From: Actinomycetota bacterium | GTDB lineage: Bacteria > Actinomycetota > Thermoleophilia > Gaiellales > Gaiellaceae | Assembly: GCA_013812465.1 (NCBI GenBank) | Contig: JACCTK010000338.1 | Location: 1-5,777, forward strand | DNA: 5,777 nucleotides | Direction: 5' to 3' | In this document: positions 1 through 5,696 of the stretch, piece after piece | How the letters are laid out: each line of letters opens with the position of its first letter | Numbering within the stretch: the first letter of the stretch is position 1 | The notes under the pieces: generated by a model | Told to the model about the DNA's origin: nothing | Seen by the model: the letters and a program-made list of their open reading frames with translations, nothing else | Database searches by the model: none | Position numbers and translations under genes: made by a program

Positions 1-1
1 G

Positions 2-30
2 TTATGAGACGTTGCCTTCCAGGTTAACTG
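2..30 (+). repeat. Dispersed intergenic repeat, copy A
   Basis: This stretch matches 5665-5693 at 23 of 29 positions, including an uninterrupted CGTTGCCTTC core (10-19). Both copies lie outside genes and both are followed within about a dozen bases by a hairpin. That suggests one repeated module rather than chance similarity. The function is unknown; an RNA element, a protein binding site or a degenerate mobile fragment would all fit. It lies close to the window edge, so it may extend further left. Confidence 0.55.
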
Positions 31-41
31 AGGCCAATACG

Positions 42-58
42 GCATGATTGCGTCATGC
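42..58. other. Small perfect hairpin after repeat copy A
   Basis: GCATGA (42-47) and TCATGC (53-58) are perfect reverse complements around the five-base loop TTGCG. The hairpin sits about 85-100 bases beyond the stop codon of the minus-strand methyltransferase gene, so it could help end that transcript. No T-rich tract follows it on either strand, and the stem is short. It may equally be part of the repeat module, because the other copy of the module also has a hairpin at its right side. Confidence 0.4.
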
Positions 59-69
59 TCGATCGGGCC

Positions 70-92
70 AGGTCAGCTGAGGTCAGCTCAGG
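70..92. repeat. Tandem decamer repeat (GGTCAGCT.A)
   Basis: GGTCAGCTGA (71-80) is followed directly by GGTCAGCTCA (81-90), with one difference in ten bases, and then by GGTGGGCAAA, which starts the longer direct repeat. TCAGCTGA (73-80) is a palindrome. A 10-base period is about one helical turn, so a protein could read both units from the same DNA face. That reading is inference. Confidence 0.45.
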
Positions 93-126
93 TGGGCAAA
101 AGTTTGGCCAAAGGTTCTCGCCTCCG
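83..126. repeat. Methyltransferase-flanking direct repeat, copy 1
   Basis: This 44-base stretch matches 1348-1391 in the same orientation. The first 34 bases agree at 31 positions and the whole stretch at 37 of 44. The centre holds the 10-base palindrome TTTGGCCAAA (103-112), conserved in both copies. Read on the minus strand, CCTTTGGCCA is followed 12 bases later by a similar half, CTTTTGCCCA. This copy lies just beyond the 3' end of the methyltransferase gene; the other copy lies upstream of its start. Confidence 0.7.
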
Positions 127-143
127 CTTCCGGCCGGGCGGTG

Positions 144-1223
144 TTAGGGGCGGACGACGAAGTAGGCGTTGAATGGGTCGTGCTCGAGGAGGTGGACCTC
201 GACGGAGTCGAAGCCGGCCTCCGCGAGCAGCTCTCGTGCCTTTTGCTCACCCCACATCGCGCCCAGCCCCTCGCCACCCTGGGCGAGGGAGACGGTCATG
301 CAGTGCATGCAGGAGATCATGTAGAGGAGCGGCCCGCCCGGGTGGTCGATGTTCTCGTGGACGTGGCTCGACCCCTGGATGTCCTGCATGAGGTACACGC
401 CGTCCGGCTTGATCGTGCGCCGGATCCCGCGAAGGAGGGCGAGCGGACGCGCCTGATCGTGGACGGCGTCAAAGGTTGTCACGTACGCGAATGCCTCGGG
501 CTCGGCATCCGCGTCGAACGTGCTCAGGTCTCGCGCTTCGAAGCGCACGTTCTCGAGGCCGCGTTCCGCGGCCTGCGCGGTCGCGAATGCGATCGCATCC
601 GCTGAGAGGTCGTAGCCGAGGAAGGTGCTCTTAGGAAAGCGCTCGGCGAGTACAACGAGCGCGCGACCGCGCCCACACCCGAGATCGAGCAGATTGGCCC
701 CCTCCTCGAGTCGCTCGCTCATGCCAGGGACGAGCGGGAGGATGTGCGAGAAGAGCACGGAGAGCACGGTCTGGGCGCTTTCCTCGGCCATGACCTCGTG
801 GAACCGCGCGTAGCGCTCGTACGCCACGCCTCCTCCGTGGCGGAAGCGCTCGACGATGTCGTCTTCAACGGTCGAGAGGCTCGTGATCCACTGCGCCTCG
901 ACTGCAAGGTTGTCGGGCGACGCGGCGCGTGTGAGCCAGGCGGCGTGCTCGGGCGGCAGCGTGAAGCGACCCGTCTGCGGGTCGATCTCGACGATGCGTC
1001 CCGCCGCCATCGCGCCGAGCCACTCGCGAACGTAGCGCTCATCGAGACCCGCCGCGCCCGCGAGCTCCGTACTCGTTGCGGCGCCGGTCTCGGCAAGCGC
1101 ATCGAAAAGGCCGGCGCGGTGGCCGACGGACGCCATCACCATCAGCGCGCCGCTGTTGAGCATGTCGAGCATGCGCTCGGCGAATGCTTCCGCTCTCGTC
1201 TCGTCGTAGGTCGAGGTCGCCAT
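144..1223 (-). CDS. Class I SAM-dependent methyltransferase, Rv2258c-like
   Basis: The 359-residue protein probably transfers a methyl group from S-adenosylmethionine to a small molecule; the acceptor cannot be read from the sequence. Residues 15-100 look like the winged-helix dimerisation domain of Rv2258c-type methyltransferases, ending in the typical LPPEHAAWL. The Rossmann core follows: motif I LLDLGCGRGRAL (178-189), the acidic strand-2 residue in GYDLS (D205), FDAVHDQARP (251-260) near motif IV, and IKPDGVYLMQD (271-281). The C-terminal FNAYFVVRP is also usual for the family, and the length is close to that of family members as I recall them. I chose the ATG at 1223 because AAAGGGGAG lies just upstream and the family similarity begins there; the 16 extra residues back to 1271 look like noise. 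The gene stands alone between two copies of a direct repeat. Family assignment is strong; substrate and pathway are unknown. Confidence 0.93.
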   Translation of the reverse strand: MATSTYDETRAEAFAERMLDMLNSGALMVMASVGHRAGLFDALAETGAATSTELAGAAGLDERYVREWLGAMAAGRIVEIDPQTGRFTLPPEHAAWLTRAASPDNLAVEAQWITSLSTVEDDIVERFRHGGGVAYERYARFHEVMAEESAQTVLSVLFSHILPLVPGMSERLEEGANLLDLGCGRGRALVVLAERFPKSTFLGYDLSADAIAFATAQAAERGLENVRFEARDLSTFDADAEPEAFAYVTTFDAVHDQARPLALLRGIRRTIKPDGVYLMQDIQGSSHVHENIDHPGGPLLYMISCMHCMTVSLAQGGEGLGAMWGEQKARELLAEAGFDSVEVHLLEHDPFNAYFVVRP

Positions 1224-1225
1224 GG

Positions 1226-1234
1226 CTCCCCTTT
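1226..1234 (-). promoter_or_regulatory. Ribosome binding site of the methyltransferase gene
   Basis: On the minus strand AAAGGGGAG precedes the ATG at 1223, with only CC between. The purine run fits a Shine-Dalgarno sequence, though the spacing is short. It decides the start in favour of 1223 over the longer reading from 1271, which has no comparable site noted. Confidence 0.65.
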
Positions 1235-1347
1235 CGATCGGATCGCGCCATCCTGCACGACGGCGGTGCACCCGTCGAGCACACGACCGGCCTCCGATCG
1301 TTCTCGCCGAAGTAGTACATGAGCTCGGCGCACAAGCATCGATCCCC

Positions 1348-1391
1348 TCAGTTCAGGTGGGCAGAGGTTTGGCCAAAGGTTTCGGGCTCCG
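1348..1391. repeat. Methyltransferase-flanking direct repeat, copy 2
   Basis: This is the partner of 83-126, offset by 1265 bases and in direct orientation. Mismatches cluster at the right end (1382-1386). The TTTGGCCAAA palindrome is at 1368-1377. It lies about 125-170 bases upstream of the methyltransferase start, where an operator could act. The presence of an equal copy downstream of the gene argues against a simple promoter operator and for a repeat family or a recombination junction. Confidence 0.7.
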
Positions 1392-1409
1392 TACAGAACA
1401 CTCGGCCCA

Positions 1410-1430
1410 CGAGGTCTGGAGGCGACCTCG
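1410..1430 (-). terminator. Candidate terminator hairpin after the zinc-ribbon gene
   Basis: CGAGGTC (1410-1416) pairs perfectly with GACCTCG (1424-1430) around a seven-base loop, and two further C-G pairs can form past one mismatch. It lies 40-60 bases beyond the stop of the zinc-ribbon gene at 1470, between that gene and the methyltransferase gene. There is no run of T after it on the minus strand, so classic intrinsic termination is not shown; high-GC actinobacteria often have such U-poor hairpins at gene ends. Confidence 0.4.
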
Positions 1431-1469
1431 GGGTTATCTAGCCATGGGGGCTTCGGAGCTCCGAGCCAG

Positions 1470-1619
1470 TTATCGGGTCGTCTCGTCGGAGAATCCGCAC
1501 TCGAGGCAGACATAGCGCATTGTTCCGTCCTCGTCGACGACGATGCCCATCGTGACGCCGCAGGCCGGGCAGATGGGCGGGCGCTCGTCCTCAGCCTCGG
1601 GCGTGCTCTCGTCGTCCAC
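1470..1619 (-). CDS. Small four-cysteine zinc-ribbon protein
   Basis: This 49-residue reading frame has two CxxC knuckles, ICPACG (C17, C20) and VCLECG (C38, C41), separated by 17 residues. That is the classic layout of a zinc ribbon binding one Zn2+. The first 15 residues are strongly acidic (DDESTPEAEDE), and the 3' end stops at TAA. The GTG at 1619 is the only start ahead of the first cysteine pair, because an in-frame TAG lies three codons upstream; an AGG eight bases before it is a weak ribosome binding site. Proteins of this kind may bind nucleic acid or a protein partner, but no specific function is recognised. A sequence this short could arise by chance, yet the ordered cysteine pairs, each followed by glycine, make that unlikely. 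It faces the same way as its neighbours but is separated from both by more than 200 bases, so it is probably transcribed alone. Confidence 0.75.
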   Translation of the reverse strand: MDDESTPEAEDERPPICPACGVTMGIVVDEDGTMRYVCLECGFSDETTR

Positions 1620-1657
1620 GCGGCCAGCCTAGCCCCGCGAGTCCGGAGGTCCCCCGT

Positions 1658-1727
1658 GTCGCCGACGCGCAGAAAGGCAGTCGGTGACGAGGCATGTCCG
1701 GGCGGACACGGCGATGCGATGTCGCCG
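1658..1727. other. Cluster of three consecutive hairpins in the intergenic spacer
   Basis: Three inverted repeats follow one another: GTCGCCGAC (1658-1666) with GTCGGTGAC (1680-1688), nine pairs including one G-T; TGTCC (1695-1699) with GGACA (1704-1708), loop of four; and CGGCGA (1709-1714) with TCGCCG (1722-1727), loop of seven. On the minus strand they lie 39-108 bases before the GTG of the zinc-ribbon gene and about 180 bases after the end of the regulator gene. They may form a structured leader for the former or a termination region for the latter. No known riboswitch is recognised. Confidence 0.4.
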
Positions 1728-1798
1728 AATTGCCAAGTACGGTAGCGGGGTGGTCAATCGGAAGGATGACGCCTTAACGGGGGAAACACTAGTACGGC

Positions 1799-1820
1799 GC
1801 GGGATCTGAACCTGCAACCT
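1799..1820 (-). other. tRNA T-arm-like fragment (possible tRNA remnant)
   Basis: On the minus strand AGGTTGCAGGTTCAGATCCC followed by GC resembles the variable loop and T arm of a bacterial tRNA. The stem GCAGG/CCCGC has four of five pairs, and the loop is TTCAGAT. Two things count against a working tRNA: the loop has G where A58 is nearly universal, and no matching acceptor, D-arm or anticodon stem could be built from the flanking bases. It may be a decayed tRNA, an attachment-site remnant or chance. The stop of the regulator gene is about 85 bases away. Confidence 0.25.
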
Positions 1821-1904
1821 GCGGGGGTATGCGCTCTGAGTTCACGCGAGATCGGACTCGGTTGGGCAAGAGTCGGCTTACGCGCGCACTTCCGTAGCGA
1901 CGTT

Positions 1905-4775
1905 CTACCGCTCGCGCACTACGATCGCCGCCAACTCCGAGCGTGACGAGATCTCTAGCTTTCGGAAGATGTGCGCGAGGTGCGTGGAGACGGTTCGCCC
2001 GGAGATGAAGAGTCGCGCGCCGATTTCGGCGTTGGTAAGGCCTTCGGGGACGAGCCGGGACACGCGTTGCTCCGCTGCCGTGAGGCTCTCCCATCCAGCG
2101 AGGGCCCGCTTGCGCGGACCCCGCGCCCCAGTCTTGACGCCCAACGCCCGTAACCGACCCGCCACCCGTGCCTCGTCACGCGTCGCGCCGAGAGTCGCGT
2201 AAATCTCGAGCGCCTCACGCAGCAACGCGACACCGTCATCCGCGCCGCTGTGACGGGCGCGGCTGTCGCCGGCGTCCTCGCAGGCAGCAGCCAGATCAAG
2301 ACGTCGCGACCCCTCGCGATAAGCCCCGACCGCCTCGAGGAGGCGATCCGGGTCATCCTCGAGCAATCCCTCGCATAGAAGCGAGATTCCTTCGGCCGTC
2401 GCAACGGCTCCCGCACGCTGCGCGAGCTTCGCCGCACCAACCGCGGCCTGCTCGGCAAGGTCGCGCCGGCCATAATCAAGGCCTAGCCGCACGAGCGAGC
2501 GTCCAAAGAGCCGGTAGTCGGGCAGCGCGCCGATCTCCGTCGCGACGTGCAACTGCGATGCGAGCAGATCGAGGGCTGCTTCGTCATCGCCACGAGCCTC
2601 GGCTACCTCAGCTTTGAAGGCGAGAAACCAGGGGTTTCCGCGGCGCCAGCGTTTCGGCGGCAAAGCTTGCTCCAACTGTTCGAGCGCTAACTCCGCCTCT
2701 CCCAAGCGGCCTTGGTGTAAGGCGAGGAGTGGCGAGGGATCCGGCTGATGAGTATCGAGACCATGAGTCTGGGTCTCCTCGATCAGACGGCGCACGTTCT
2801 CGAGCTCGGCGGCGGCATCATCCCAGCGGCCCGAGAGAAATGCGCAGTAGCCGAGACCGCGGTGACAGAGATTGACGTACGCAACCGCGCCGATTCGCTC
2901 GTACTCCTCCATGCTCGAGCGCAGCAAGCGAGCGGCCTCCTCGATCCGGTCTGCCGCCAGTAGGTTCCAACTTTGGAAGACACGCGCGTTTGCGAGGATC
3001 ACGCGGGTTGAAACACCGAAGTCCCGGTCGTGCGTGAGCGCCGATTGAGCTTCATCGATCGCCTCCCAGCCGTGGGTCACAGCCTTCGCGAACCGTCCTT
3101 CGAGCCTTGCGACGATGCTTCGCGTGTTTGCAATGGGAACGGCAAAGATCGAGCCGAGGTCGCGGCCGACCCGGAGCGCGTCTTCGGCGAACGCGAGCGC
3201 CCGCGGAAAGTGTCCGGCGGCGATCTCGGGCATCACCGCCAGGGCGAAAAAGTGACCACGCTCCGCTGTTCCGAGTTCTTCGACTGCAAGCATCTCGTTG
3301 CAGAGCTGAGCCAGTTCATCTAAGCGGTACTGAAGAAAATAGAGCGAAGCGAGCGCCAGCCCGGCTTGGCCCGCCACACCCGGGCCGACTGCCCCATCGA
3401 GAACCTCACGTCCCACTCGTTCGGCCCGGGCGACGTTCCCAGTCCAGATGAGGGGACGGATCAAGCCGAGTTTCAGCTGGGTCTGGATCGGATCGTTCAA
3501 GGGTGCCAGCTCGAGGGCTCGATCGAACAACTCGATCGAGATCGCGGGCGAGTGGCCCGCAAGCTCCCGCGCTGCCCGAGCCAGCCATGCCAGCGCTTCG
3601 ACGTCCCCACGCCCGGCACCGAGCGAGAAGTGCGCCGCCACCTGCCCCGGTGGCGCACCAGCGGCCGCAAGGGATCGCGCTGCGTCCAGATGGAGGGTTG
3701 TGCGCGCGGTCGGAAGCAGTTCGTGGTAGAGCGCCTCGCGCACGAGGTCGTGTCGAAAGACGAACCGACCACCGAGATCGTGAAGAAATCCAGCAGCGAC
3801 AGCTTCGCCGAGCTGACCCAGCACCTCGATCGACGGCCGCCGCGTCACCGTTGCCAGGTCGTCGAGCGCAAACGTCGCTCCCAGTACGGATGCGACCTTG
3901 AGAACCTCAAGCGTTTCGGCAGTAAGGAAGCTCATTCGGCGAAGGATTGTTAGGCGCAGGGACGGGGAGGGCTGGGGCCGTCTCTCCACCTCCAGGACGC
4001 CGTCGCGCAGCTGAGCGACGCCCTCGCCGACCAGTGTCCGGACGAGCTCGCACACAAAGAGGGGATTACCGCCGGTGAGGCGGAGTTCTCTTTCGAGCTC
4101 GGTACCGACGGTGGCCGCCCCAGCGGTTTGCGCTGCAAGCTCGAAGGTCTCCTCGTCCGAGAGAGATGGAAGCGTCAGGAACACGCCGCCTTGCTCCACG
4201 AGCGCGTCCACGAGCCGCGCCAGGTCACGCGGCCGAGGCACGGGCCGGCAGCTGAGGAGAAGCACGAACGGGAGATAGGCGACGCGGCGGGAAAGGCGGT
4301 AGAGAGCGAGCAACGTCGAGGGATCCGCCCAGTGCAGATCGTCGGCCACGAGGGCGAGCGGGTGCTGTTCCGCCTCCCGTTCCACGAGGTCGCACACGCG
4401 CTCGATCAGCTGAAAACGAAGATCTGCACTGGTCTCAGCGGCCTCGGTGTCGCGGCTACGTGTCAGAGCCTGTGCGATTTCCGCTCGCTCCGGATCTGCC
4501 CCGACGCTCAGGTTCAATGCGTCGGCGATCAGCCCGAACGGCCTCTCCCGCTCGAGTTCCTCGCCCTGTCCGCGCCAGACCGTGAATCCCGCGCGCCGCG
4601 CAAGCGCGCACTCTTCGTCGAGAAGCCACGACTTCCCAATTCCAGGCTCGCCCTCGACGACGATGAAGGCGGCTCTGCCACGCGCCGCGGTCGCGATCAC
4701 CGCGCCGAGTCGGTCAAAGATGGCAACACGGTTGCCGAGGGGCCGCGACGTTGAAAGCTCGACCATTGCGGTCAT
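1905..4775 (-). CDS. LAL-type (MalT-like) LuxR family ATPase transcriptional regulator
   Basis: This 956-residue protein has the layout of large ATP-binding LuxR regulators: a signal-sensing STAND/AAA-type ATPase that controls transcription through a C-terminal DNA-binding domain. Walker A is GEPGIGKS (42-49), Walker B is LALVADDLHWAD (140-151), LLLSCRP (172-178) follows, and GGNPLFVCELVRTL (235-248) is the typical motif after the nucleotide-binding core. Residues 270-400 fit a winged-helix and linker segment. Residues 400-880 are alpha-helical, alanine- and leucine-rich TPR-like repeats that would bind the inducer or a partner. Residues 895-952 are the LuxR/GerE helix-turn-helix, with LTNAEIGARLFISGRTVSTHL as its core. 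Length is normal for the family and no domain is broken. The ATG at 4775 is the first start after the in-frame TGA of the small upstream gene; no ribosome binding site is visible, and M4 at 4766 is the alternative. Ligand and target genes cannot be inferred. Confidence 0.95.
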   Translation of the reverse strand: MTAMVELSTSRPLGNRVAIFDRLGAVIATAARGRAAFIVVEGEPGIGKSWLLDEECALARRAGFTVWRGQGEELERERPFGLIADALNLSVGADPERAEIAQALTRSRDTEAAETSADLRFQLIERVCDLVEREAEQHPLALVADDLHWADPSTLLALYRLSRRVAYLPFVLLLSCRPVPRPRDLARLVDALVEQGGVFLTLPSLSDEETFELAAQTAGAATVGTELERELRLTGGNPLFVCELVRTLVGEGVAQLRDGVLEVERRPQPSPSLRLTILRRMSFLTAETLEVLKVASVLGATFALDDLATVTRRPSIEVLGQLGEAVAAGFLHDLGGRFVFRHDLVREALYHELLPTARTTLHLDAARSLAAAGAPPGQVAAHFSLGAGRGDVEALAWLARAARELAGHSPAISIELFDRALELAPLNDPIQTQLKLGLIRPLIWTGNVARAERVGREVLDGAVGPGVAGQAGLALASLYFLQYRLDELAQLCNEMLAVEELGTAERGHFFALAVMPEIAAGHFPRALAFAEDALRVGRDLGSIFAVPIANTRSIVARLEGRFAKAVTHGWEAIDEAQSALTHDRDFGVSTRVILANARVFQSWNLLAADRIEEAARLLRSSMEEYERIGAVAYVNLCHRGLGYCAFLSGRWDDAAAELENVRRLIEETQTHGLDTHQPDPSPLLALHQGRLGEAELALEQLEQALPPKRWRRGNPWFLAFKAEVAEARGDDEAALDLLASQLHVATEIGALPDYRLFGRSLVRLGLDYGRRDLAEQAAVGAAKLAQRAGAVATAEGISLLCEGLLEDDPDRLLEAVGAYREGSRRLDLAAACEDAGDSRARHSGADDGVALLREALEIYATLGATRDEARVAGRLRALGVKTGARGPRKRALAGWESLTAAEQRVSRLVPEGLTNAEIGARLFISGRTVSTHLAHIFRKLEISSRSELAAIVVRER

Positions 4776-4811
4776 CGTAGGCTCGGGCCTGTACGGGCGG
4801 TAGCCTGAGAC

Positions 4812-5012
4812 TCAATGCCGGGGACGGCGTGCGGCGGCGGAGCGTCGGTGGTCGAGGGCGTCGTCGAGTGCCTGTAGAAGGCCCAGCCATCCGCTGAACC
4901 AGACCTCCGACAAAGCGTCTTCAGCGGCATGCCGACTATCCTGTCGACCGCCGACGAGCACGATCCAGCCGGCAGGCGGATCGGCGTTCTTGAGCCGGAT
5001 CTTCAACTCCAT
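4812..5012 (-). CDS. Small hypothetical protein upstream of the LAL regulator
   Basis: The 66-residue product begins with a charged beta-like segment (MELKIRLKNADPPAGWIVLVGG) and then carries WFSGWLGLLQALDDAL (residues 38-53), an amphipathic helix with a GWLGLL.AL pattern that I associate with small uncharacterised actinobacterial proteins. The tail is arginine-rich (RRSAAARRPRH). No catalytic motif, signal peptide or membrane segment is seen. The ATG at 5012 lacks a clear ribosome binding site; a TTG at 5057 would add 15 residues, and the frame stays open further upstream without an ATG. It ends 36 bases before the regulator start, on the same strand and in the same frame, which suggests cotranscription. 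The codon third positions are GC-rich but less so than in the regulator. It could be a spurious frame, so confidence is moderate. Confidence 0.55.
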   Translation of the reverse strand: MELKIRLKNADPPAGWIVLVGGRQDSRHAAEDALSEVWFSGWLGLLQALDDALDHRRSAAARRPRH

Positions 5013-5126
5013 CTCGAAGGCAGCGTACGCGGCGCCTCCGCAGAGGAAATCCGTCAACCGACGGATGTTCTGGCCAGATCGAGCCCGGAGGCTTCCGGAA
5101 ACGTCACTACATGGGAGGTCGGGAAC
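5013..5126. promoter_or_regulatory. Divergent spacer between the small gene and the secreted-protein gene
   Basis: These 114 bases lie between a minus-strand and a plus-strand start, so promoters for both directions should be here or overlap the gene ends. A near-perfect dyad, CCGGA (5085-5089) and TCCGG (5094-5098), includes the palindrome TTCCGGAA (5093-5100) and sits 27-42 bases before the plus-strand ATG. That is a plausible operator position. No convincing -35/-10 pair was found. If the small gene starts at the TTG (5057), the spacer shrinks to 69 bases. Confidence 0.35.
5113..5118 (+). promoter_or_regulatory. Ribosome binding site of the secreted-protein gene
   Basis: GGGAGG lies eight bases before the ATG at 5127. 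The reading frame is open back to 4929, so this site, together with the signal peptide that begins at 5127, fixes the start and rejects the longer 234-residue reading. Confidence 0.8.
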
Positions 5127-5633
5127 ATGAAGGGTCCTCAGTGCAGACCGGGGAAGCTGGCGATTGCGATCGCGGTTATCGGGCTCGGCCTAAGCGGCAC
5201 GGCGACGGCGGCCGGTCCGACATACAAGAATTTCACGACGCAGCCGTTTGCGGAGACGAATGAGTCGTGCAGCGGAGAAACAGTCGAGGTTTCGGGCGTC
5301 ATCAGACACCACGTCGTGTTCGTCGAGGACGCTGCCGGCGGTTTCCACGGGAACGGGATCTTTACCGCTATCGCGAAAGGTGTCAGCTCGAGCGGAACGC
5401 GCTACGTCGTGAACTTCGCCGACACCCTGAGCCAATACTTTGGCCCGGGAGAGCTCGACGAGGAAGGGCTTCCGCTCGGTCCTCCGGTGACCGCCACATC
5501 ACCGTTCTCCTTCCGCCTGATCAGTAACGACGGGACGCCGAATCTGATGATGCGAGCCTTGTTCCACATCACTGTGAATGCGAACGGGGACGTCACAGCA
5601 TTTGTCAGCGACTTTCAGATCGAGTGCCGCTAG
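5127..5633 (+). CDS. Secreted hypothetical protein with signal peptide
   Basis: The 168-residue product starts with a Sec-type signal peptide: basic n-region MKGPQCRPGK, hydrophobic LAIAIAVIGLGLSG (11-24) and a small-residue TATAA cleavage region, with cleavage likely near residue 27-29. The mature part of about 140 residues is rich in alternating polar and hydrophobic stretches (VEVSGVIRHHVVFVED, RALFHITVNANGDVTAFV), which suggests a single beta-sandwich. Two cysteines remain after cleavage, C48 near its start and C167 two residues from the end (ECR), and may form a disulphide that ties the ends together. The pattern FHITVNANGDVTA...C R resembles small secreted actinobacterial proteins of unknown function that I have seen described only as hypothetical. 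No enzyme motif, lipobox or cell-wall anchor is visible. The gene faces away from the regulator pair and seems to be a single-gene transcript, followed by a hairpin at 5697-5726. Function is unknown. Confidence 0.85.
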   Translation: MKGPQCRPGKLAIAIAVIGLGLSGTATAAGPTYKNFTTQPFAETNESCSGETVEVSGVIRHHVVFVEDAAGGFHGNGIFTAIAKGVSSSGTRYVVNFADTLSQYFGPGELDEEGLPLGPPVTATSPFSFRLISNDGTPNLMMRALFHITVNANGDVTAFVSDFQIECR

Positions 5634-5664
5634 TACGCGCGGTTCGTTTGCGCCGACCTCCGGA

Positions 5665-5693
5665 TTATGCGCCGTTGCCTTCTAGGTCAGTTG
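5665..5693 (+). repeat. Dispersed intergenic repeat, copy B
   Basis: This is the partner of 2-30, offset by 5663 bases and in the same orientation, 23 of 29 positions identical. It begins 32 bases after the secreted-protein stop. It contains AGGTCAG, which also occurs in the tandem decamers at 71-90, linking the two repeat sets in this window. Confidence 0.55.
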
Positions 5694-5696
5694 GGA

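Noticed and set aside
1..60. Integron attC-like or IS end at the left edge
   Set aside because: The GTTATGA start does not fit the GTTRRRY core box, no integrase or transposase is present, and no terminal inverted repeats pair with the other repeat copy, which is in direct orientation.
141..605. Plus-strand open frame of 154 residues opposite the methyltransferase
   Set aside because: It is fully antisense to a well-supported methyltransferase, has no recognisable domain, and is the kind of open frame produced by GC-rich codon use.
1224..1271. N-terminal extension of the methyltransferase to the start at 1271
   Set aside because: The added residues are arginine-rich and unlike the family, and the Shine-Dalgarno-like AAAGGGGAG supports the ATG at 1223.
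1453..1464. TCGGAGCTCCGA 12-base palindrome just after the zinc-ribbon stop as a terminator
   Set aside because: A gapless palindrome gives at most a four-pair stem in RNA and no T tract follows; the hairpin at 1410-1430 is a better candidate.
1729..1757. Minus-strand TTGACC (1757-1752) with GGCAAT 17 bases on as a promoter for the zinc-ribbon gene
   Set aside because: The -35 match is good but the -10 hexamer matches only three of six, so it is not strong enough to annotate.
1629..1817. 62-residue minus-strand open frame in the spacer
   Set aside because: It is arginine- and proline-rich without a motif, overlaps the hairpin cluster, and its composition looks like untranslated GC-rich DNA.
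4128..4754. Plus-strand open frame of 208 residues opposite the LAL ATPase domain
   Set aside because: It covers the Walker A/B coding region in antisense and shows no domain or ribosome binding site. The same holds for the open frame at 3366-3953.
4929..5126. N-terminal extension of the secreted protein to 4929
   Set aside because: It would bury the signal peptide inside the protein, and the GGGAGG site before 5127 fits the shorter start.
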